From the NCBI GenBank assembly GCA_902797125.1, contig CADBRS010000032.1:1-6033 (forward strand): a stretch of DNA of 6,033 nt. Reading direction: 5' to 3'. Both the position numbers and the translations under genes were made by a program. The notes beneath the pieces are model-generated. The model was not told where the DNA came from. It searched no databases and saw only the letters and a list, made by a program, of their open reading frames with translations. Source of the stretch: an uncultured Ruminococcus sp. (lineage in GTDB: Bacteria; Bacillota; Clostridia; Oscillospirales; CAG-272). Shown here piece after piece: positions 1-5,982 of the stretch; within the stretch, counting starts at the first letter, position 1; each line of letters opens with the position of its first letter.

Positions 1-1
1 C

Positions 2-283
2 CGAATCGACGGGAATTGCTTGTGGGTGGAACACCTTTTTGTCAAGGCAGACTGCCGCAGGAACGGCATCGGGTCAAGGCTGTTTGCAAAAGCCGAAGAA
101 CTAGGGGCTTCTTTGGGCGAAGAAACCATATATAATTTCGTTCACCCGAACAACCAAGGCATGATCGCATTTCTTCGATCCAAAGGCTATACCGTTCTCA
201 ATATGCTGGAGATCCGCAAACCTTATGAAGGTGAAAAGCTGGCCACCCAAATCACCGTGGACAAAGAACGTTTCGACTATTAA
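2..283 (+). CDS. GNAT-family N-acetyltransferase, 3' part (5' end outside window)
   Basis: This is the C-terminal 93 residues of a GCN5-related N-acetyltransferase; the reading frame is open to the window edge, so the start lies outside. The family transfers an acetyl group from acetyl-CoA to an amine on a small molecule or protein. Visible are the strand WVEHLFV followed by the acetyl-CoA pyrophosphate-binding signature RRNGIG (fitting R/Q-x-x-G-x-G/A) at about residues 19-24 of the fragment and the helix after it. A motif-B-like segment follows, HPNNQGMIAFLRSKGY, where the Asn and the aromatic near the end are typical of the fold. A TTG at position 20 could be read as a start, but it falls inside the conserved fold and has no ribosome binding site, so I treat the gene as truncated. 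The frame ends with TAA and converges on ribU. The acetylated substrate cannot be deduced. Confidence 0.88.
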   Translation, partial: RIDGNCLWVEHLFVKADCRRNGIGSRLFAKAEELGASLGEETIYNFVHPNNQGMIAFLRSKGYTVLNMLEIRKPYEGEKLATQITVDKERFDY

Positions 284-311
284 CCCCTTCCAAAACACCA
301 TCATCCCATCA

Positions 312-340
312 CAAAGGGCAGACGCCGCGTCTGCCCTTTG
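312..340. terminator. Convergent intergenic stem-loop, probable (bidirectional) terminator
   Basis: A perfect 13-bp inverted repeat (312-324 with 328-340) closes on a 3-nt loop, 29 nt downstream of the acetyltransferase stop codon and 42 nt beyond the ribU stop codon on the opposite strand. The stem has a G+C-rich core flanked by AAA/TTT pairs, so each strand ends the stem in a short T run (CCCTTTG). The T tract is only three bases long, which is weak for an intrinsic terminator. The location between two convergent genes and the stem stability support a shared terminator role. Confidence 0.68.
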
Positions 341-381
341 CTATGCCTTTAAAGACTATATTCATTTGTATGCTGGCATTC

Positions 382-1185
382 TCAGGTCCAGCTGAACGAT
401 CCTTTCATGACAAAGATCATCAGGCATACGGATGCGGCAGCCAAAAGGACCCCGAGGATCAAGACAAGGACGCTCCGTTTACCGAATTTGAACTTTTTGC
501 CATCCCCGTCGGACCGGATCAAGCCGGACGCGCGCAAAGCCGTCACGGAAGGCTTGTAAAGGATCAAGACAAGGGATGCATTCAGTAAAGCCTTAAGCAG
601 ATTGAAAGGCAGGAGCAAGGATGGGATCATCCCGGCCACCGTGCTCCGGTCCACACCCATATAGATCGGGGTGACCAACAAATTCATGGCCATCATGACC
701 CCAGTCATGGAGACGACAGAGCACAAAAGCCCTACGCCTGCACCGACCAGATTCCGCCATTTGCGGTAGATCAACCCTGAAATGACCACAAAGACACCGG
801 TCGAGACGAAATTCATGAGGAATCCCCATAAACCCGTGTCTGAGATGGTTATTAACTCCAGAAGCGATAGAGCCAGCGACATAACGAGCCCTGAGATCGG
901 TCCCAATGCCATTGCTCCGATCGACAAGATCGCGTCTTTGGCGTCGAAAGTCAGGAAATTGACCTTGATATGAAAAACGAATTCCACAGCGAACGCGATC
1001 GCGATAAAGATCGCACACGCGATGACGTGCCGGATCGTATCGGATCCCTTGCGTCTCCTTTTGTGCGCAGGATGATTTTCCTGTACAACAGATTCATCCT
1101 GGTCCTCAGTCTCAGCTGTGCTGTATTCAGACGAGTCCGTGGGCTCGTTTTTTTCTTCTGTATCCAAATTGTTGTTTTGTTCCAT
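382..1185 (-). CDS. ribU: RibU, riboflavin-binding S component of an ECF transporter
   Basis: This 267-residue membrane protein is the likely substrate-capture subunit (S component) of an energy-coupling factor transporter. It would bind riboflavin and dock on a shared EcfA1-EcfA2-EcfT module, none of which is encoded here. The assignment rests on an RibU-like pattern (NFLTFDAKDAI, then GPISG, then a SLLEL segment and TGLWGFLMNF) and on the FMN riboswitch directly upstream. Hydrophobic segments lie at about residues 51-71, 84-115 (probably two), 121-143, 147-173, 185-212 and 238-259. An acidic N-terminal tail (1-38) followed by a basic KRRRK patch, and the last hydrophobic segment, go beyond the compact six-helix core. 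The ATG at 1185 is chosen because GGAG lies 6 nt upstream; an in-frame TTG at 1197 overlaps that ribosome binding site. Another vitamin S component is possible but unlikely given the riboswitch. Confidence 0.92.
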   Translation of the reverse strand: MEQNNNLDTEEKNEPTDSSEYSTAETEDQDESVVQENHPAHKRRRKGSDTIRHVIACAIFIAIAFAVEFVFHIKVNFLTFDAKDAILSIGAMALGPISGLVMSLALSLLELITISDTGLWGFLMNFVSTGVFVVISGLIYRKWRNLVGAGVGLLCSVVSMTGVMMAMNLLVTPIYMGVDRSTVAGMIPSLLLPFNLLKALLNASLVLILYKPSVTALRASGLIRSDGDGKKFKFGKRSVLVLILGVLLAAASVCLMIFVMKGSFSWT

Positions 1186-1189
1186 TTCG

Positions 1190-1195
1190 CTCTCC
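1190..1195 (-). promoter_or_regulatory. Ribosome binding site of ribU
   Basis: GGAGAG on the minus strand, with the GGAG core 6 nt from the ATG at 1185. It decides the start: the alternative in-frame TTG at 1197 is immediately next to and overlaps this site, so it cannot use it. Confidence 0.8.
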
Positions 1196-1230
1196 AATGA
1201 TTTGAGAAAGCGTCGTCGTCATGACTCCAA

Positions 1231-1264
1231 AAACAAAAAAGCTCAAAGAAGTCCATCTTTGAGC
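1231..1264 (-). terminator. Rho-independent terminator of the FMN riboswitch (expression platform)
   Basis: On the minus strand a 9-bp stem (GCTCAAAGA with TCTTTGAGC, 1264-1256 and 1249-1241) with a 6-nt loop is followed directly by TTTTTTGTTTTT. This is a textbook intrinsic terminator. It lies between the riboswitch aptamer and the ribU start codon, so it would stop transcription before ribU. Its 5' arm is also complementary to the 5' strand of the aptamer's P1 stem, which makes it conditional. Confidence 0.93.
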
Positions 1265-1284
1265 GCAATCATGACCGGCCACTT

Positions 1285-1390
1285 ATCTCTTTTCTCATCC
1301 AGACTATACTGTCGGCACAGGAATCTGACCTGTTCAGCAAAAGCTCGCGGGCTATACCGCCGGTATGGAATTTCACCCATCCCCAAAGAT
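1285..1390 (-). ncRNA. FMN riboswitch (RFN element) upstream of ribU
   Basis: The minus strand matches the RFN aptamer in order: GGGTGAAATTCC, ACCGGCGGTATAGCCCGCGAG, a variable short arm, GAACAGGTCAGATTCCTGTGCCGACAGT and AGTCTGGATGAGA. The closing P1 stem can form between ATCTTT (1390-1385) and AGAGAT (1290-1285). The next stem is read here as ATGG/CCAT instead of the more common GGG/CCC type, a pairing-preserving change. The RNA binds flavin mononucleotide. With a terminator 20 nt downstream of the aptamer and riboflavin uptake as the regulated function, the expected logic is that FMN shuts ribU off by premature termination. This agrees with the known role of RFN elements before ribU in Bacillota. 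Confidence 0.97.
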
Positions 1391-1417
1391 ATTCGTGATA
1401 TATGATATGTGGTTGGA

Positions 1418-1458
1418 ATCATGGTCCGGTATCGGGAAAACCCGCACCGGACCATGAT
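1418..1458 (-). terminator. Long stem-loop after tuf, possible str-operon terminator or 3'-end structure
   Basis: A perfect 13-bp inverted repeat (ATCATGGTCCGGT, 1418-1430, with 1446-1458) encloses a second 4-bp stem, CGGG/CCCG, around a 4-nt loop, with a small internal loop between them. It lies 37 nt past the tuf stop codon and 27 nt before the riboswitch. The predicted structure is very stable on either strand. No T tract follows on the minus strand, so a classical intrinsic terminator is not supported; a rho-dependent or processed 3' end, or simply an mRNA-stabilising hairpin, are alternatives. Confidence 0.45.
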
Positions 1459-1463
1459 ATGTT

Positions 1464-1480
1464 TTCCGATTGAATCGGAA
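1464..1480. repeat. Short inverted repeat just downstream of tuf
   Basis: TTCCGATT and AATCGGAA form an 8-bp perfect inverted repeat around a single base; realistically this is a 7-bp stem with a 3-nt loop. It starts 15 nt past the tuf stop codon and lies next to the longer stem-loop at 1418-1458. It is followed by AAAA rather than T residues on the minus strand, so it does not look like a terminator by itself. Confidence 0.4.
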
Positions 1481-1495
1481 AGAATTTGAAAGAGA

Positions 1496-2701
1496 TTACT
1501 CTATGATACTAGCAACGACGCCGGAACCGACTGTTCTGCCGCCTTCACGGATAGCAAAACGGAGGCTCTGCTCGCAAGCGATAGGAGTAATGAGTTCAAC
1601 TGTCATGTCGACGTTGTCGCCGGGACGGCACATTTCAACGTCTGCAGGCAGATTGATGACACCGGTAACGTCGGTCGTTCTGAAATAGAACTGAGGACGA
1701 TAGCCGGAGAAGAAGGGCTTGGAACGGCCGCCTTCTTTTTCAGTCAGAACGTAGACGTGGCCTACGAACTTCGTGTGAGGATGAACGGATCCGGGTTTAG
1801 CCAGGACCTGTCCTCTTTCGATCTCGTCTTTAGCGACACCACGGAGCAGAGCACCGATGTTATCACCGGCCTGTGCTTCAGGCAGCAGCTTGTGGAACAT
1901 TTCGACACCAGTAACGGTGGTGGATCTCTTCTCATCAGAGAGGCCGACGATTTCGACGACGTCGCTGACTTTGACTGTACCACGCTCAACACGGCCCGTA
2001 GCAACCGTACCACGGCCGGAGATGGAGAAGACGTCCTCGACGGGCATCAGGAAAGGCAGATCAGCCTGACGTTCCGGAGTCGGAATGTAGCTGTCGACTG
2101 CATCCATCAGTTCCCAAATGCACTTGTATTCAGGTGCGTTCGGATCTGTGGATGTGGATTCCAGAGCGTTACGGGCAGAACCGCGGATGACAGGGATGTC
2201 ATCGCCTGGGAAATCGTAACTGGAGAGAAGGTCGCGAACTTCCATCTCGACAAGATCCAGCAGTTCTTCGTCATCGACGAGGTCTGTCTTGTTCAGGAAC
2301 ACGACGATAGCAGGAACACCGACCTGACGAGCGAGCAGAACGTGCTCACGAGTCTGCTGCAGAGGGCCGTCTGTACCGGCAACGACCAGGATAGCGCCGT
2401 CCATCTGGGCAGCACCGGTGATCATGTTCTTGACGTAGTCAGCGTGACCGGGGCAGTCCACGTGAGCATAGTGACGTTTCTCTGTCTCATACTCGACGTG
2501 ACGGGTGTTGATTGTGATACCTCTTGCCTTCTCTTCGGGAGCGTTATCGATCTGGTCATATGCCATAAATTCGATCTTATTGTTCTTCAGAGCCAGTGTT
2601 TTGGTGATCGCGGCGGTCAGAGTGGTTTTGCCGTGGTCAACGTGTCCGATGGTACCAATGTTAACGTGGGGCTTTGTTCTTTCAAATGTTTGCTTTGCCA
2701 T
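1496..2701 (-). CDS. tuf: Translation elongation factor Tu
   Basis: EF-Tu, 401 residues, is the cytoplasmic GTPase that carries aminoacyl-tRNA to the ribosomal A site as a ternary complex with GTP. All G-domain motifs are present: GHVDHGKT at 19-26, switch I RGITI at 60-64, DCPGH at 82-86 including the catalytic histidine (His86), NKTD at 137-140 and GSA at 174-176. Domains 2 and 3 follow from about residue 215, with VATGRVERG, GGRSKPFF..YRPQFYFRTTDVTG and the terminal RFAIREGGRTVGSGVV. The length is close to the usual 394-400. The start ATG has GGAGG 9 nt upstream. It is the last gene of the str operon, 46 nt after fusA. Positions tied to kirromycin-type resistance that I could place (the Gln of QTREH, Tyr162, the Ala of RFAIREGG) are wild-type-like. 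Confidence 0.98.
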   Translation of the reverse strand: MAKQTFERTKPHVNIGTIGHVDHGKTTLTAAITKTLALKNNKIEFMAYDQIDNAPEEKARGITINTRHVEYETEKRHYAHVDCPGHADYVKNMITGAAQMDGAILVVAGTDGPLQQTREHVLLARQVGVPAIVVFLNKTDLVDDEELLDLVEMEVRDLLSSYDFPGDDIPVIRGSARNALESTSTDPNAPEYKCIWELMDAVDSYIPTPERQADLPFLMPVEDVFSISGRGTVATGRVERGTVKVSDVVEIVGLSDEKRSTTVTGVEMFHKLLPEAQAGDNIGALLRGVAKDEIERGQVLAKPGSVHPHTKFVGHVYVLTEKEGGRSKPFFSGYRPQFYFRTTDVTGVINLPADVEMCRPGDNVDMTVELITPIACEQSLRFAIREGGRTVGSGVVASIIE

Positions 2702-2747
2702 TTTGAAATTCCTCCATTAATAATTTTTAATCGTAAACTGAAGGCCT

Positions 2748-4823
2748 TCAACCTTTACGGGCCTTAACAATTTCATCCATAATGGACTTCGGCACTTCGG
2801 AGAAGTGGGAAGGTTCCATCGTGTATTGTCCGCGTCCCTGTGTTCTGGATCTCAGATCCGTGGCATAGCCGAACATAGAAGACAGCGGTACGTTTGCGGT
2901 GATCTCGGTATTGCCGTTCTGCTCCTCGGTCGAGAGGATCACACCGCGTCTGGCAATCAGGTTGCCCATGACGTCGCCCATATATTCATACGGGGCGATG
3001 ACGACGACTTTCATGATCGGTTCGGTCAGAACCGGATCGGCCAGTTTCATAGCCTCCTTGAAGGCCATGGAGCCGACGATCTTGAACGCCATCTCGGATG
3101 AGTCAACTTCATGATAGGAACCGTCATACAAAGTGACTTTGCAGTCAACGACCGTATAACCTGCAAGCACACCGGACTGCATGGCGCCCTGGATACCCTG
3201 GTTGACAGGTTCGATGTATTCCTTGGGAATGGCACCGCCCGTCACGGCATTGATAAATTCATATCCCTTGCCGGGTTCGTTGGGCTCCAATATGATCTTG
3301 ACGTGTGCATACTGACCGGAACCGCCTGTCTGACGTTTGAATTTGCATTCGTAGTCGACTCTCTTGCGGATGGTCTCTTTGTAGGCGACCTGCGGTTTGC
3401 CGATGTTGGCTTCCACCTTGAATTCACGGAGCAGTCTGTCCACGATGATGTCCAGATGGAGCTCGCCCATGCCGGCGATGATGGTCTGACCGGTCTCTTC
3501 GTCGGTATAAGCCTTGAAGGTCGGGTCTTCCTCAGCCAGCTTGCCGAGTGCCTGGTCCAGTTTTTCCTGGCCGGCCTTGGTCTTGGGCTCGATGGCCACG
3601 TGGATGACGGGTTCCGGGAATTCCATGGACTCCAGGATGACCGGATGGCCCTCGTCACACAGCGTGTCGCCCGTCGTCGTGAATTTCACGCCGACCAGCG
3701 CCGCGATGTCGCCGCAATAGCAGGCGTCGATATCGGTACGGTTGTTCGCGTGCATCAGAAGGATCCTTCCCATGCGCTCGCGCTTTTGCTTGACGGAATT
3801 GTAAACGATATCCCCGGCCTTGACCACGCCCGAGTAGACGCGGAAGAAGCATAACTTTCCGACATAAGGGTCGGTCATGATCTTGAAGGCCAAAGCTGAG
3901 AAAGGTTCGTCATCGGACGGATGTCTGTCCTCTTCCTCCTCGGTATCCGGGTTGATGCCGCGGATGGCGGGGATGTCGGTCGGAGCAGGCATGTAGTCCA
4001 CGATTGCGTCGAGCAATTTCTGGACGCCTTTGTTGCGGTAGGACGTTCCGCACACGACCGGGACGATCTGATTGTCCAGGCACGCGCGGCGGAGAGCTGC
4101 TTTCAGCGTCTCGACCGGAATGTCCTCGCCTTCGAGATACAGTTCTGCGACCTCGTCGTCGTAATCGGCGATCGCTTCGATGAGTGCGCTGCGGTAGGAC
4201 TCGGCCTTTTCGACCATGTCCTCCGGAATGGGTTCCACACGCATGTCCTTGCCCAGGTCATCGTAGTAGATATCGGCTTCCATATTGAACAGATCGATGA
4301 TCCCGCGGAAAGCGGCTTCGGCGCCGATCGGCAATTGGATCGGAACGGCATTGGCATGAAGTCTGTCTTTCATCATGTCAATGACCCGATAGAAGTTTGC
4401 CCCCGTGATATCCATCTTGTTCACGTAAGCCATGCGCGGGACCTTGTACTTGTCGGCCTGCTTCCAGACCGTCTCGGACTGAGGTTCGACGCCGCCCTTG
4501 GCACAGAAAACCGTGACGGAACCGTCCAGCACCCTCAAGGAACGCTCGACTTCGACCGTGAAGTCGACGTGACCGGGTGTATCGATGATATTGATCCGGT
4601 GTCCCTTCCAGTAACAGGTGGTAGCTGCGGAAGTGATGGTGATCCCTCTCTCCCTTTCTTGCTCCATCCAGTCCATGGTTGCGGCACCTTCGTGAACTTC
4701 GCCCAGCTTATGCGTCTTGCCTGTATAGAAAAGGATACGTTCCGTTGTCGTAGTCTTACCGGCGTCGATGTGCGCCATGATGCCGATATTCCTGGTACGC
4801 TCAAGTGAGTATTCCCTTGGCAT
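2748..4823 (-). CDS. fusA: Translation elongation factor G
   Basis: EF-G, 691 residues, is the GTPase that drives translocation of tRNA and mRNA through the ribosome and, with the recycling factor, splits ribosomes after termination. Motifs seen are AHIDAGKT at 17-24, RGITITSA at 59-66, DTPGH at 81-85 with catalytic His85, and NKMD at 135-138. The inserted G' subdomain lies at about 160-260. Domain II begins near residue 305, with FKIMTDPYVGKL in it, and domain III carries GMGELHLDI. Domain IV includes RQTGGSGQYAHV (from 497) and GGAIPKEYI (529-537). Domain V begins near 600 with LTEPIMKVVV. Length and domain order are normal, so this is the housekeeping EF-G rather than a Tet(M)- or EF-4-like relative. 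AAAGGAG lies 10 nt before the ATG. The gene sits 53 nt after rpsG and 46 nt before tuf, the standard str-operon order. Confidence 0.98.
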   Translation of the reverse strand: MPREYSLERTRNIGIMAHIDAGKTTTTERILFYTGKTHKLGEVHEGAATMDWMEQERERGITITSAATTCYWKGHRINIIDTPGHVDFTVEVERSLRVLDGSVTVFCAKGGVEPQSETVWKQADKYKVPRMAYVNKMDITGANFYRVIDMMKDRLHANAVPIQLPIGAEAAFRGIIDLFNMEADIYYDDLGKDMRVEPIPEDMVEKAESYRSALIEAIADYDDEVAELYLEGEDIPVETLKAALRRACLDNQIVPVVCGTSYRNKGVQKLLDAIVDYMPAPTDIPAIRGINPDTEEEEDRHPSDDEPFSALAFKIMTDPYVGKLCFFRVYSGVVKAGDIVYNSVKQKRERMGRILLMHANNRTDIDACYCGDIAALVGVKFTTTGDTLCDEGHPVILESMEFPEPVIHVAIEPKTKAGQEKLDQALGKLAEEDPTFKAYTDEETGQTIIAGMGELHLDIIVDRLLREFKVEANIGKPQVAYKETIRKRVDYECKFKRQTGGSGQYAHVKIILEPNEPGKGYEFINAVTGGAIPKEYIEPVNQGIQGAMQSGVLAGYTVVDCKVTLYDGSYHEVDSSEMAFKIVGSMAFKEAMKLADPVLTEPIMKVVVIAPYEYMGDVMGNLIARRGVILSTEEQNGNTEITANVPLSSMFGYATDLRSRTQGRGQYTMEPSHFSEVPKSIMDEIVKARKG

Positions 4824-4876
4824 AAAACTGAGTCTCCTTTAAAGTGGATTGTTTGAAAATGATTTCGAATGAACGC

Positions 4877-5347
4877 TCAATATCTGTAATGAGCGAATGC
4901 TTTGTTGGCTTCTGCCATACGGTGCGTTTCTTCTTTTTTCTTGAAGGCACCGCCGGTGCTGTTGTTGGCGTCAACGATTTCGTTGGCCAGACGTTCAGCC
5001 ATCGTGTTCTCGCTGCGGGCACGTGCGTAATTGACGAGCCAGCGGAGTCCCAATGTCTGTCTGCGCTCTGCGCGGACTTCGATCGGCACCTGGTAGGTCG
5101 CACCGCCGACGCGGCGTGCCTTGACCTCAAGAACGGGCATGATGTTTTCCAAAGCGTTCTGGAATTTTTCCAGCGGGTCGTCGCCGGTCTTCTCCTTGAC
5201 CATTTCGAAAGCCTGATATACGATGGACTGGGCTACGCCCTTCTTGCCATCATACATGACGTTGTTGATCAACCTCGTCACAAGCTTCGAACGATACATA
5301 GGATCCGGCAAAACGTCTCTCTTTGCGATTTTACCTCTTCTTGGCAC
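4877..5347 (-). CDS. rpsG: 30S ribosomal protein S7
   Basis: S7, 156 residues, is the primary binder that nucleates assembly of the 16S rRNA 3' (head) domain and lines the E site. The sequence runs from PRRGKIAKRDVLPDP through the conserved RLINNVMYDGKK and ARRVGGATYQVP segments to SENTMAERLANE and a C-terminal tail FAHYRY. The length is exactly that typical of bacteria. The start is a GTG at 5347: AAGGAGGG sits 7 nt upstream, and the protein then begins at the conserved position. The same frame is open upstream as far as 5458, but those residues have no resemblance to S7. It follows rpsL by an unusually long 141 nt and precedes fusA by 53 nt. Confidence 0.97.
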   Translation of the reverse strand: MPRRGKIAKRDVLPDPMYRSKLVTRLINNVMYDGKKGVAQSIVYQAFEMVKEKTGDDPLEKFQNALENIMPVLEVKARRVGGATYQVPIEVRAERRQTLGLRWLVNYARARSENTMAERLANEIVDANNSTGGAFKKKEETHRMAEANKAFAHYRY

Positions 5348-5488
5348 TGTTCTTCCCTCCTTCACCAAAAATATGAGATCATCGGTACTCAAAAGCAAAA
5401 CTTCTGTACGCGCCGTCTTCGGTCGTATAAAAATAAGGACGAACGGACGGGCATTCAATATGCTTTTTACCTATGAGGCTCCAAAAGA
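5348..5488 (-). other. rpsL-rpsG intercistronic region, candidate S7 feedback site
   Basis: This 141-nt gap is long for a ribosomal-protein operon. It holds the rpsG ribosome binding site and no recognisable gene. In Escherichia coli, S7 represses translation of its own operon by binding the rpsL-rpsG intercistronic RNA, so this gap is the natural place to look for such control. I could not recognise the E. coli-type structure in it, and a weak promoter-like pair (TTGAAT, 17 nt, TATTTT; about 5431-5459) is below what I would call. Confidence 0.3.
5355..5362 (-). promoter_or_regulatory. Ribosome binding site of rpsG (sets the GTG start)
   Basis: AAGGAGGG on the minus strand, ending 7 nt before the GTG at 5347. 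It is a near-perfect anti-Shine-Dalgarno match and fixes the GTG as the start, ruling out the 37-codon in-frame upstream extension. Confidence 0.88.
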
Positions 5489-5908
5489 TTATTTCTTTTT
5501 CTTCGGAGCTTTAGCGCCGTATTTGGAACGGCCCTGCATACGTCCGGTCACGCCCTGCGCATCGAGTGTTCCGCGGATGATGTGGTAACGTACACCAGGC
5601 AAGTCACGGACACGTCCGCCCCTGATCAGAACCACGCTGTGTTCCTGCAGGTTATGGCCGATACCCGGAATGTAGCATGTCACTTCCATGCCGTTTGTCA
5701 GACGCACTCTGGCGATCTTACGGATCGCGGAGTTCGGCTTTTTCGGGGTCGTGGTGCTTACCTTTGTACAAACGCCTCTCTTCTGGGGACTGGCCTGGTC
5801 TGTCTGCTGGTTCTTCAGCGTGTTGAAACCGTGCTGAAGGACAGGCGACTTAGACTTCCAAGTTTTGTCGGCTCTTCCCTGTCGGACAAGCTGATTGAAT
5901 GTTGGCAT
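5489..5908 (-). CDS. rpsL: 30S ribosomal protein S12
   Basis: S12, 139 residues, sits at the decoding centre of the 30S subunit and controls tRNA selection accuracy. The N terminus MPTFNQLVRQGR, the SPQKRGVCT segment, TTTPKKPNSA (Lys56, equivalent to E. coli/M. tuberculosis Lys43), PGIGHNLQEHS and GGRVRDLPGVRYH are all seen, with a lysine-rich C-terminal tail. About 13 extra residues before SPQKRG compared with the E. coli protein are usual in Bacillota. At residue 101, equivalent to Lys88, the codon is CGT (Arg) instead of the near-universal lysine. Asp102, the site methylthiolated by RimO in E. coli, is present. The ATG at 5908 is chosen because AAAGGAGG lies 9 nt upstream; a longer in-frame reading from 5935 or 5938 would run through that site. 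First gene of the operon. Confidence 0.98.
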   Translation of the reverse strand: MPTFNQLVRQGRADKTWKSKSPVLQHGFNTLKNQQTDQASPQKRGVCTKVSTTTPKKPNSAIRKIARVRLTNGMEVTCYIPGIGHNLQEHSVVLIRGGRVRDLPGVRYHIIRGTLDAQGVTGRMQGRSKYGAKAPKKKK

Positions 5909-5939
5909 CCTGTTCTTCCTCCTTTCCTCAATCATCAAA

Positions 5940-5975
5940 AACTGTCAAAAGGGCATAGTTACCCCTTACGCAGTT
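5940..5975 (-). other. Stem-loop in the rpsL leader, at the predicted transcript 5' end
   Basis: On the minus strand AACTG (5975-5971) pairs with CAGTT (5944-5940) and, inside it, AAGGG (5967-5963) pairs with CCCTT (5953-5949), with unpaired bases between. The outer stem begins within a base or two of the transcription start predicted from the promoter, and the 3' arm runs into TTTTT. It could stabilise the mRNA 5' end or act as a weak attenuator; the stems are short and I cannot distinguish these from chance. Confidence 0.35.
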
Positions 5976-5982
5976 AGCACGT

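Noticed and set aside
1128..1222. Out-of-frame small ORF starting at ATG 1222 with GGAG just upstream in the ribU leader
   Set aside because: The GGAG is only 2 nt from the ATG, too close to work, and the 31-codon frame overlaps the ribU start without any recognisable content.
1391..1420. Possible ribU promoter -10 elements (TATCAT, TATATC) just upstream of the riboswitch
   Set aside because: A/T-rich hexamers exist, but no acceptable -35 box at 16-18 nt spacing could be found, so I do not call a promoter.
2702..2747. Possible internal promoter for tuf in the fusA-tuf gap
   Set aside because: TTGAAG near the fusA end lacks a -10 box at proper spacing (nearest candidates at 15 and 23 nt).
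2739..2750. 12-bp palindrome TGAAGGCCTTCA over the fusA stop codon
   Set aside because: It has no loop, cannot form a hairpin of useful length and is not followed by a T tract; a single short palindrome is expected by chance.
1757..2767. 336-codon open frame on the plus strand opposite tuf
   Set aside because: It is the antisense shadow of tuf: its open length follows from the biased codon use of EF-Tu, it has no ribosome binding site, and its translation resembles no protein.
3921..4808. 295-codon open frame on the plus strand opposite fusA (and a similar one at 3111-3854)
   Set aside because: Antisense to a complete, conserved EF-G gene; no start signals, and low-complexity, implausible composition.
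5348..5458. In-frame N-terminal extension of S7 by 37 residues from a TTG at 5458
   Set aside because: The strong AAGGAGGG at 5355-5362 lies inside it and points to the GTG at 5347, which gives the standard 156-residue S7; the extra residues are unlike any S7.
5909..5938. In-frame N-terminal extension of S12 (MIEERRKNR)
   Set aside because: These codons are the rpsL ribosome binding site itself, and S12 proteins begin at the conserved MPT.
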